Notes under the pieces: model-generated
Seen by the model: only the letters and a program-made list of their open reading frames with translations
The model's database searches: none
What the model was told of the DNA's origin: nothing
Shown: positions 20,750-29,335 of the stretch, in pieces
How the letters are laid out: each line of letters begins with the position of its first letter
Position numbering within the stretch: position 1 is the stretch's first letter
Made by a program: the position numbers and the translations under genes
Source of the DNA: Prochlorococcus sp. AG-347-L21
GTDB lineage: Bacteria > Cyanobacteriota > Cyanobacteriia > PCC-6307 > Cyanobiaceae
Length of the DNA stretch: 64,000 nucleotides
Direction of reading: 5' to 3'
Assembly: GCA_003278875.1 (NCBI GenBank)
Contig: QCCQ01000002.1
Location: 62,001 to 126,000, forward strand

Positions 20750-23161
20750 TTATTTTATCCACGCAATACTGCAACCAGGTCCACCCTCGTTGTTGGCAGC
20801 ATCTTCGATTTTATCAACATAATTTAAACCTGATAACCAATTTCTTAATCCTTTTTTTAATTTCCCTGTTCCAATTCCATGAACAATCCATAGCGGTCCA
20901 TGAAATTTTCTAATTTTCTCTTCAATAATTATTTCAGCTTCATGAACTCTTAGCCCTCTTACATCAATTGTATTTTTACTCGTTCTAATTTTAGAAAAAG
21001 AAAAATCTTCTCTTGAAGACTTGATCTCAATTTTTGAACTTTTGAAATTAGGTTTTTCTCCATTAATACCTTCAAATTCATTTAAAGATAATGTGCTTCT
21101 GAATGAACCACATTTAACTTCGTAAAAACCACCTTTTTTATCTAAATCTACAATTTGTCCCGTACTATTTAGACTTTTAATTTTTACAAAATCGCCTACC
21201 TGAGGATTCCATGATATTGACTTTTTCAATTCTTTTTGGGATAGATGTTCCGTCTCAATTTCCTTTAATCTTTTTCCAATAATTCTTGTATCCTCTCCAT
21301 TAACATTTTTATCTCTTAATTTTTTAATCAAATATATTACCTCTTTTTTAGCGGATACAATATGTTTTGATAATTTAGACCTTTCAATTTCCTGTATTTT
21401 TTCAGCATTTTTTCTTTGATATTCATAATTTCTCTGCAGTTCATCATGTAATATTTCAGTCCTTGCAATCAGTTCTGCAGCCTTTTCAGCAGAATTTTGT
21501 TGTTTAATCCTCTCTTCTTCAAGTCCTTTAATAATATTGTTAATATTATCAACTTCTTTTGGCTTTAGATAATTTGCAGCTTCATTGAGTATGCTTTCAT
21601 CGAGGCCGATTCTCTTTGAAATTGACAAAGCATTACTTCTCCCAGGAATTCCCCAGTTGAGTATATATTTTGGCCTCAAAGAATCCTCATCAAAAGCAAC
21701 TGATACGTTTTCAAATCTGGAGTCATTATATTTTAAAGCCTTAATATCTCCATAATGTGTAGTTGCTAAAGTGATATCAGATTTATTTGCAAATTCTTTT
21801 AATAAAGCCATCGCAAGAGCACTTCCTTCATGAGGATCTGTACCAGACCCAATTTCATCTAACAAAACAACTGATAATCCTTTCCTCTTATCAAGTGAAT
21901 CTAAAATCTCTTTTATTCGGGATATATGCCCACTAAAAGTAGATAAATTTTCCTCTAATGATTGATTATCTCCTATATCCACATATATATTTGGACAAAA
22001 AGGGATAATAGGATTATTAGTCGAGGGTATCAATAATCCTGCTCTAGCCATAAGCAAAGACAAGCCCAAACCTTTTAAAGCTGCCGTTTTACCTCCAGTA
22101 TTTGGACCTGTAATAGCTACAACCTTAATATTTCTATTTATATGAAAATCGACAGCCACTGGAGGAGGAGCTCCTTTTTTCTTATGTTCCCAAATCAATA
22201 ACGGATGAGAAAAACCAATTAAAGAAATAATGGGACTTTTATCAAACGTAGGAATTTTGCCTCCGATCCATTTCGAATATCTTGAACGAGTTAGCGCATT
22301 TTCTAATCTCAATAAAATGGATGCCATTTCAATAAGATTTTCTGAATTATCACTAATAACTTGAGACCATTTCTTAAGTAATTTAAATTCTTCTGCTGTT
22401 ATTCTAGCCTCTAAAGAAGCAATCTTATTACCTTTAATTACTACACTATCAGGTTCAAAATATACTGTATTTCCTGAAGATGAAGAGTCATGAATTATGC
22501 CTTTAAATTTATCTACATAGTTAACTTTCACTGCTAAAACTGGCCTACCATATCGATCTCCAATAGTAGTATCTTGCAAAAAAGCTAAATTCTTTTGAAT
22601 AAATTTCTCAACTAATATTTTTCTTTCAAGTTTCTTAGATAATAATTCTTTTCTAAGAATAGATAGTTCATTACTAGCATTGTCTGAAATCCTTCCATTA
22701 GATTCAATACTTTTTTTAAAAATCGTTTCGATATTCTGATGATCAATTAAATTTTTTGTAAATGATGAGATATAGGGTCTTTGTTCAAAATCTAATAAGA
22801 TTTTTTTTAAATTTCTAGCTGCAGCAATTGTTTTCGCTATTTCTAACAATTCAGAAGATGAAATAACACCTCCCTTAGAACAAATTTCAATATTTCTACT
22901 GATATCAAAAACTCCAGAAAAACTAATTGATTTATCTAAATTACTTTCTAGCTCAGTTATCTCAACAGTTTCATTCAAAAGCATTTTAGATGCTTCGTAT
23001 TCTGAAGGAATGCCAAAACTTAAAATTGCTCTTTTACCCATTTCCGTTGAGGCGAATAAAGATAAATGCATTTTTAATGAATCCCACTCTAAAAGGTTTA
23101 TAGATTCTTCTTCTAAGGTTTTTTCTGAATATGATTTTTTAGAATAACTTTTCTCTTGCAT
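20750..23161 (-). CDS. mutS2: MutS2 family protein
   Basis: TGPNTGGKTAALKGLGL, LLDEIGSGTDPHEGSALA, C-terminal Smr domain DVRGLRVHEAE...IVHGIGTGKLK. Confidence 0.96.
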   Translation of the reverse strand: MQEKSYSKKSYSEKTLEEESINLLEWDSLKMHLSLFASTEMGKRAILSFGIPSEYEASKMLLNETVEITELESNLDKSISFSGVFDISRNIEICSKGGVISSSELLEIAKTIAAARNLKKILLDFEQRPYISSFTKNLIDHQNIETIFKKSIESNGRISDNASNELSILRKELLSKKLERKILVEKFIQKNLAFLQDTTIGDRYGRPVLAVKVNYVDKFKGIIHDSSSSGNTVYFEPDSVVIKGNKIASLEARITAEEFKLLKKWSQVISDNSENLIEMASILLRLENALTRSRYSKWIGGKIPTFDKSPIISLIGFSHPLLIWEHKKKGAPPPVAVDFHINRNIKVVAITGPNTGGKTAALKGLGLSLLMARAGLLIPSTNNPIIPFCPNIYVDIGDNQSLEENLSTFSGHISRIKEILDSLDKRKGLSVVLLDEIGSGTDPHEGSALAMALLKEFANKSDITLATTHYGDIKALKYNDSRFENVSVAFDEDSLRPKYILNWGIPGRSNALSISKRIGLDESILNEAANYLKPKEVDNINNIIKGLEEERIKQQNSAEKAAELIARTEILHDELQRNYEYQRKNAEKIQEIERSKLSKHIVSAKKEVIYLIKKLRDKNVNGEDTRIIGKRLKEIETEHLSQKELKKSISWNPQVGDFVKIKSLNSTGQIVDLDKKGGFYEVKCGSFRSTLSLNEFEGINGEKPNFKSSKIEIKSSREDFSFSKIRTSKNTIDVRGLRVHEAEIIIEEKIRKFHGPLWIVHGIGTGKLKKGLRNWLSGLNYVDKIEDAANNEGGPGCSIAWIK

Positions 23162-23170
23162 AAAAAAGAA

Positions 23171-23557
23171 TCAAACATTCGATTGAATCCCTTCAGGAGG
23201 AACATAAAGCATCTCTAGCCAATTCCCTTCAGTATCCTTCATGTAAAAAGATGCTGTTCCATCTCTATGTTCATGTAAAGGCCCAACTTTTACACCAGAA
23301 TTTTTTAAATCATTTTGAATATCTTCCACTTCTTTTTTATTTTCAAAATGAAAAGCAAAGTGAGGTCCCGCAGCTTTGTAGCTAGGGCCTAACAACGCAA
23401 GTCCATCTTTCCCTTTACCAGCTTCTAAATAAGACCAATCTTTATCGTCCCAAACTAAATTCATACCAAGCTTAATATAAAAAGATTTCGCCCTTTCGAG
23501 ATTCTCTACTCTAAGTGCAATGTGACCAATCCTATTTACTCTTTGTGAAAACTTCAA
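23171..23557 (-). CDS. VOC/glyoxalase superfamily protein
   Basis: IGHIALRVENLERAKSFYIKLGMNLVW...YMKDTEGNWLEML. Confidence 0.85.
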   Translation of the reverse strand: MKFSQRVNRIGHIALRVENLERAKSFYIKLGMNLVWDDKDWSYLEAGKGKDGLALLGPSYKAAGPHFAFHFENKKEVEDIQNDLKNSGVKVGPLHEHRDGTASFYMKDTEGNWLEMLYVPPEGIQSNV

Positions 23558-23619
23558 AACAAAGCAGTTAATTTAATACTCACTTTAGAATAAACCAAAT
23601 TTTTGTTAATAATGAGTTT

Positions 23620-24621
23620 TTAAGTATCCTTCAACCATTGAGATGCATCACAAGCATGATAAGTGAGTATCAATTTTGCTCCTGCTCTTTTAAAACTAAG
23701 CAATGTTTCTAATACTATATCTTTTTCATTAATCCAGTTCTTCATAGCGGCAGACTTTACCATCGCATACTCCCCACTAACGTTGTATGCAGCTATTGGT
23801 TTATTTGAAAAAGTGCTTAATCTATAAACAATATCCAAGTATGAAATCCCTGGTTTTACCATCAAAATATCAGCTCCTTCATACTGATCCAATGCAGATT
23901 CAATTAAAGCCTCTTTTGAATTGGCAGGGTCCATTTGATATGTAGACTTATTGTCTGGAATTATTTTTTTACTATTCTCTCTAGGAGCCGAATCTAAAGC
24001 AGTTCTAAATGGCCCATAATAAGCAGATGAATATTTTGCTGTGTAACTAATAATACCTACATCACTAAATCCTTGACTATCAAGAGCAGCTCTGATCGCA
24101 CCAACTCTCCCATCCATCATGTCACTAGGGCCAATAAAATCTGCTCCAGCTCTTGCTTGTGTTAAAGCTTGTTTTTTTAAAATTTCGATTGTTTCGTCGT
24201 TTAATATTTTTCCAGTTTCATCAACTAATCCATCATGACCATCACAAGAGTATGGGTCCAAGGCAACATCTGTCATTATTGCCATTTCTGGAATCTCTTT
24301 TTTTAATATCTGAATAGCTTTAGGAATTAAACCGTCTTCATTAAAACATTCTGCTCCATCTTCAGTCTTTAAATTATCGTTAATTTTTGGGAAAAGAACC
24401 ACACACCTTATTCCCAATTCCCATGCCCTAGTAACCTCCTTTATTAAGCCATTAATATCCCATCTATAAGTTCCAGGCATTGCTGAAATTTCCTCTTTAA
24501 AATCTTTTTCATGAATAAATAATGGATATATAAAGTCAGATGCCGTTAGATGGTTTTCTCTAACCATTTCTCTAATTGCTTCATTTCTTCTTAATCTTCT
24601 AGGACGAATAATCGAATTCAT
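23620..24621 (-). CDS. hemB: delta-aminolevulinic acid dehydratase
   Basis: RPRRLRRNEAIREMVRENHLTASDFIYPLF, DPYSCDGHDGLV, MVKPGISYLDIV. Confidence 0.98.
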   Translation of the reverse strand: MNSIIRPRRLRRNEAIREMVRENHLTASDFIYPLFIHEKDFKEEISAMPGTYRWDINGLIKEVTRAWELGIRCVVLFPKINDNLKTEDGAECFNEDGLIPKAIQILKKEIPEMAIMTDVALDPYSCDGHDGLVDETGKILNDETIEILKKQALTQARAGADFIGPSDMMDGRVGAIRAALDSQGFSDVGIISYTAKYSSAYYGPFRTALDSAPRENSKKIIPDNKSTYQMDPANSKEALIESALDQYEGADILMVKPGISYLDIVYRLSTFSNKPIAAYNVSGEYAMVKSAAMKNWINEKDIVLETLLSFKRAGAKLILTYHACDASQWLKDT

Positions 24622-24681
24622 TTGAATATAATTTAAATTGAAAAATAGTTATCTAATAGATTAATAGCTTGCCTCGCACAT

Positions 24682-24702
24682 AAATCAATCAGAGATTGAT
24701 TT
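24682..24702. promoter_or_regulatory. perfect 9-3-9 inverted repeat in the hemB / SulP divergent intergenic region; candidate operator
   Basis: AAATCAATC AGA GATTGATTT. Confidence 0.4.
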
Positions 24703-24843
24703 TGTTCAGGAAAATTAACTTAAATTCTTTTAAAGAAAAAAAAAAGTTACAAAAATATTTTGCACAATCTTCATTTTTCACAAATTTACGTCATTAAGAG
24801 ATAATATCTTCTAGTTAAGTATTTATTTTAAAGGAGATCATCT

Positions 24844-26499
24844 TTGCAAATAATTAATGGATTTCATTTAAAAAATGTAAGAGGCGATATTCTTGGAGGC
24901 ATCACAGCTGCAGTAGTGGCTTTACCTCTCGCTCTTGCTTTTGGTAATGCTGCGTTAGGGCCTGGCGGAGCAATTTATGGATTATACGGAGCAGTAGTAG
25001 TTGGTTTTTTAGCAGCATTATTTGGCGGAACACCTGCTCAAGTTAGTGGACCTACTGGTCCAATGAGCGTAACTGTTGCAGGTGTAGTAGCAGGCTTAGC
25101 AGCAGTTGGGGTTCCACGAGATCTTTCTGCAGGACAAATTTTACCTTTAGTTATGGCAGCAGTAGTAATTGGCGGCTTACTGCAAATATTATTTGGGATT
25201 CTAAAACTAGGTAAATATATCACTTTAGTTCCATATTCTGTTGTTTCAGGATTTATGTCTGGTATTGGAGTAATAATCATTGCGCTTCAGATTGGACCAT
25301 TACTTGGAATTAGCACTCGAGGTGGAGTAGTCGAATCTTTAACTACTGTTTTTTCAAACTTCCAGCCCAATGGTGCTGCTATTGGAGTAGCAATAATGAC
25401 ATTAGGTATAGTATTTCTTACTCCTAGAAAAATAAGCCAGTGGGTTCCTTCTCCTCTCTTAGCCCTATTAATAGTTACCCCAATATCAATATTAATTTTT
25501 GGAGATGGAGCTATTGATAGAATTGGAGAAATCCCAAGGGGAGTTCCATCTTTAAATTTCCCAAGTTTTAATCAATATTTCCCAATTATTTTCAAAGCAG
25601 GATTAGTACTAGCAGTACTTGGCGCAATTGACTCCTTACTGACATCTCTAGTAGCAGACAATATCTCTCAAACAAAACATAATTCTGATAGAGAACTTAT
25701 TGGTCAAGGGATAGGAAATGCTGTTGCAGGTCTGTTTTCAGGTTTACCTGGAGCAGGAGCAACCATGAGAACTGTTATAAATGTTAAATCTGGAGGTTCA
25801 ACTCCAATTTCTGGTATGGTTCACTCGGTTGTGTTGTTGATAGTTTTAGTTGGTGCAGGACCTTTGGCTGAGCAAATACCAACTGCATTGCTAGCAGGAA
25901 TTCTTATAAAAGTAGGACTAGATATTATTGATTGGGGATTCTTGAGGAGGGCTCACAAATTATCTTTAAAAACATCAGTAGTGATGTACGGAGTACTTTT
26001 AATGACTGTTTTTTGGGATTTAATTTGGGCAGTTTTAGTCGGTGTATTTATAGCAAATATGCTCACTATTGATTCAATAACCGAAACTCAACTAGAAGGT
26101 ATGGATGAAGATAATCCTTTATCAAAAGATGAACAAGCTAAAAATGCATTACCCGCTGATGAAAAAGCACTTCTAGATAGATGTTCAGGCGAGGTAATGC
26201 TATTTAGACTTAAAGGACCACTTAGCTTTGGAGCAGCTAAAGGCATATCTGAGAGAATGATGCTTGTAAGAAACTACAAAGTTTTGATATTAGATATCAC
26301 TGATGTACCACGACTTGGAGTTACTGCGACTCTAGCAATAGAGGATATGATGCAAGAAGCAAAAAATAATTCCAGAAAAGCATTTGTTGCGGGTGCTAAT
26401 GAAAAAGTAAAAGATAGATTAGCTAAGTTTGGAGTGGAAGGCATTATTGAAACAAGAAAAGAAGCTTTAGAAACTGCTCTAAATGAAATATCCAAGTAA
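24844..26499 (+). CDS. SulP family anion transporter with STAS domain, BicA-like (TTG start)
   Basis: GDILGGITAAVVALPLALAFG; SulP core; C-terminal STAS domain FRLKGPLSFGAAKGI...VLILDITDVPRLGVTATLAIEDM; directly followed by sbtA/sbtB. Confidence 0.9.
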   Translation: MQIINGFHLKNVRGDILGGITAAVVALPLALAFGNAALGPGGAIYGLYGAVVVGFLAALFGGTPAQVSGPTGPMSVTVAGVVAGLAAVGVPRDLSAGQILPLVMAAVVIGGLLQILFGILKLGKYITLVPYSVVSGFMSGIGVIIIALQIGPLLGISTRGGVVESLTTVFSNFQPNGAAIGVAIMTLGIVFLTPRKISQWVPSPLLALLIVTPISILIFGDGAIDRIGEIPRGVPSLNFPSFNQYFPIIFKAGLVLAVLGAIDSLLTSLVADNISQTKHNSDRELIGQGIGNAVAGLFSGLPGAGATMRTVINVKSGGSTPISGMVHSVVLLIVLVGAGPLAEQIPTALLAGILIKVGLDIIDWGFLRRAHKLSLKTSVVMYGVLLMTVFWDLIWAVLVGVFIANMLTIDSITETQLEGMDEDNPLSKDEQAKNALPADEKALLDRCSGEVMLFRLKGPLSFGAAKGISERMMLVRNYKVLILDITDVPRLGVTATLAIEDMMQEAKNNSRKAFVAGANEKVKDRLAKFGVEGIIETRKEALETALNEISK

Positions 26500-26502
26500 T
26501 TT

Positions 26503-27501
26503 ATGGAAATAAATCCAATTCTGCAAAATGTATTAGCCCCGCCAGTTCTTTTCTTTTTAATTGGAGCAATATCGGTACTCTTTAAATCTGATTTAGAGAT
26601 ACCAGCTCCATTACCTAAACTCTTCTCCTTATATCTTCTCCTAGCTATTGGATTTAAAGGAGGTATAGAGATACAGAAAAGTGGGTTTACTGATCAAGTA
26701 TTGCCAACTTTAAGTGCTGCAATACTGATGTCACTTGTAATCCCGCTGATTGGATTTTTTATTTTAAGATTTAAGTTTGATGTCTTTAATTCAGCAGCAA
26801 TAGCAGCAGCATACGGTTCAATTAGTGCTGTTACATTTATTTCAGCAGAAAGTTTTTTGGAAAGTCAAAAAATAGCCTTTGATGGGTTTATGGTTGGCGC
26901 CTTAGCTTTAATGGAATCGCCTGCAATAATTGTTGGATTATTACTTGTGAAATTTGCAGCTCCCAAAAATAGACCAAAATCAAGAAAAATGCATCTAAGC
27001 GCAATATTACACGAATCACTTTTGAATGGATCAGTTTATTTATTGCTCTCAAGCTTAATTGTAGGATTTCTCACTGCTTCCAGTAATCCCTCAGGAATTG
27101 TAAAAATGGAGCCTTTTACTGGACAATTATTCTATGGAGCAGAATGCTTCTTCTTGTTAGATATGGGAATAGTCGCTGCTCAAAGATTGCCGAGACTGAA
27201 GAATGCGGGTTCTTTCTTGATTGGCTTTGCCATTTTTATGCCTTTGTTTAACGCATTTATTGGTGTTTTCGTTGCAAGATTTTTATCTTTAGGACCTGGC
27301 AACGCACTTTTATTTGTGGTTTTATGTGCAAGCGCCTCTTATTTAGCAGTTCCTGCAGCGATGAGGATGACAGTTCCAGAAGCTAAATCTAGTTATTATA
27401 TTTCAACTACACTAGGTCTAACTTTCCCATTCAATATAGTTCTTGGCATTCCCATATATATGAGTTTAGTAGATACCATTATCCCATTATCCCCTCTATA
27501 A
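26503..27501 (+). CDS. sbtA: sodium-dependent bicarbonate transporter SbtA family
   Basis: LAPPVLFFLIGAISVLFKSDLEIPAPLPKLFSLYLLLAIGFKGGIEI. Confidence 0.9.
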   Translation: MEINPILQNVLAPPVLFFLIGAISVLFKSDLEIPAPLPKLFSLYLLLAIGFKGGIEIQKSGFTDQVLPTLSAAILMSLVIPLIGFFILRFKFDVFNSAAIAAAYGSISAVTFISAESFLESQKIAFDGFMVGALALMESPAIIVGLLLVKFAAPKNRPKSRKMHLSAILHESLLNGSVYLLLSSLIVGFLTASSNPSGIVKMEPFTGQLFYGAECFFLLDMGIVAAQRLPRLKNAGSFLIGFAIFMPLFNAFIGVFVARFLSLGPGNALLFVVLCASASYLAVPAAMRMTVPEAKSSYYISTTLGLTFPFNIVLGIPIYMSLVDTIIPLSPL

Positions 27502-27503
27502 AA

Positions 27504-27785
27504 ATGAAAAGATTAGACTTAATATTTAGTGAAAGAGAACTAGATGCAATTATTAAAACATTAGAAAAAGCTAATGTTCCTGGTTATACAGTTATGAAAC
27601 ATGCTACAGGCAGAGGGCCTGAAAGAGTTGTTACTGAAGATATGGAATTTACAGGATTAGGAGCAAATGCTCATGTAATTGTTTTTTGTGAGCAAGAATT
27701 AATAGATAAAATGAGAGACAACATCAGGGACGATTTAAGCTACTACGGAGGAGTTGCTTATATTTCTGAAGCAACACCCCTTTAA
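27504..27785 (+). CDS. sbtB: PII-like SbtB family protein
   Basis: 93 aa, PII-like fold pattern GYTVMKHATGRGPERVV; 2-nt gap after sbtA. Confidence 0.8.
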   Translation: MKRLDLIFSERELDAIIKTLEKANVPGYTVMKHATGRGPERVVTEDMEFTGLGANAHVIVFCEQELIDKMRDNIRDDLSYYGGVAYISEATPL

Positions 27786-27807
27786 ATTAAAGATGCAATA
27801 TTTACTT

Positions 27808-28764
27808 TTAAGAATGAATCCAATCTACTCTTATATTTTTTCGACTATTTAAGTATCTATCAATTGACATTGCAGCAATACATCCATCAGAAGCCGCAAC
27901 TACGGCTTGCTTAAAAGGTGTATTTCTTATATCTCCAATAGCCCATACTCCATCAGAGTTTGTAGACATAAAGTCATCAACAATAACACCTCCGTCTTCT
28001 TTTAAAGCAATTTGATCCCCTAAAAAATCAGTAATCGGCTTTGAACCACTCATGTAGACAAATACTCCATCTAAATTTAAATTAATGGGATTTTCTTCTT
28101 GTTTATTTTTTACAACAACCCCATTCACACCCATATCATCACCCAATATTTCCAATAATCTTGTTCTACTCCAATGTTTTATATTTGAATTATCCATCAA
28201 TTCCATTGCTTCCTCATTATCCGATTTAGGATCACTTGATGTAATCCAATGAACAGTAGAAGCAAATTTAGTAAGAACAGTTGCCTCTTCGATAGCCTCC
28301 TTGTTCACTCCAACAACGGCTACTTCTCTATTTTTATAAAAAGCCCCATCACATGTAGCACAATAACTTACTCCTTTACCAAGAAAATCCGCTTCTCCCT
28401 TAAATGATGCAGGCCTACCCATGGCTCCACTTGCGAGTACGAGTGCTTTAGCTTTGAAAGTGCCTTCGGGTGTATAAACCATTTTCCATTCTCCACTAGC
28501 GTCTATTCCGAACACTTGTGCTCTTCTGTAGTCTGTGCCGTATTCCACAGCCTGTTCCCTCATTAGAGTAAGTAATTTCTCCCCACTTATATCAACCGGA
28601 ACACCTGGATAATTAGCTATTTGATGAGTTATTGCTAATGCACCAACAGATGGATTTTTATCTAAAATTACTGTCTTTAAGTTTGATCGAGATGTATAGA
28701 GTGCGCAAGTACATCCTGCTGGGCCTCCTCCGATAATAACTACATCTGACTCAATGATTTCCAA
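27808..28764 (-). CDS. thioredoxin-reductase-like flavoprotein without a recognisable NADPH motif
   Basis: FAD motif VVIIGGGPAGCTCALY; CATC redox motif; ...GVWAIGDIRNTPFKQAVVAASDGCIAA. The pyridine-nucleotide motif is replaced by VVGVNKEAIEEA. Confidence 0.85.
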   Translation of the reverse strand: MEIIESDVVIIGGGPAGCTCALYTSRSNLKTVILDKNPSVGALAITHQIANYPGVPVDISGEKLLTLMREQAVEYGTDYRRAQVFGIDASGEWKMVYTPEGTFKAKALVLASGAMGRPASFKGEADFLGKGVSYCATCDGAFYKNREVAVVGVNKEAIEEATVLTKFASTVHWITSSDPKSDNEEAMELMDNSNIKHWSRTRLLEILGDDMGVNGVVVKNKQEENPINLNLDGVFVYMSGSKPITDFLGDQIALKEDGGVIVDDFMSTNSDGVWAIGDIRNTPFKQAVVAASDGCIAAMSIDRYLNSRKNIRVDWIHS

Positions 28765-29017
28765 TTTTTAAAAACTCCTTTTTAGTAGTTAATTAGATGA
28801 GTTCTTGGTTCGATGATATTTTAATGTAAATAACTGAACCTTTCTATAGATATAAGTTAAAAGAAAAAAGAAAAAAAAGCATAATATAGAAACAAACTTA
28901 CATAGGAAAAACATAAACAATTAATTATCAAAGTGATCATTTACGTGAAATGTTCTGTATTGATCTATTATTAGGTCATATCGAAAAATCAATTGCAGTA
29001 GAAACATTATATTTTTC

Positions 29018-29335
29018 ATGACCAACTCTGATTACCTTTTAAAAGCTGCCATTAAGAAAGTAACCGAAAAATTAAACGACATATTGAATGAAAAAATTGA
29101 AGAAGCAACAAATATTGCTCAGGATGCTCCAGAAATTCTCAAAAAAGAATTTGATAGTTTGAAAGAATCTATAATCGAAGAAGCCTCAAGAATGGAAAAA
29201 GTCGAAAATATTCAAGAAAATGAGTCTAAAAATAACTATCAAGATTCCAAAATAAAAAAAGCTTTAAATGAAATTGAAGGTATCAATAAGCAAATTGATA
29301 TCTTTCATGAAACCATAAATAATCAAATTAAATGA
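29018..29335 (+). CDS. hypothetical coiled-coil protein
   Basis: 105 aa, charged/helical, overlaps the next start (ATGA). Confidence 0.65.
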   Translation: MTNSDYLLKAAIKKVTEKLNDILNEKIEEATNIAQDAPEILKKEFDSLKESIIEEASRMEKVENIQENESKNNYQDSKIKKALNEIEGINKQIDIFHETINNQIK

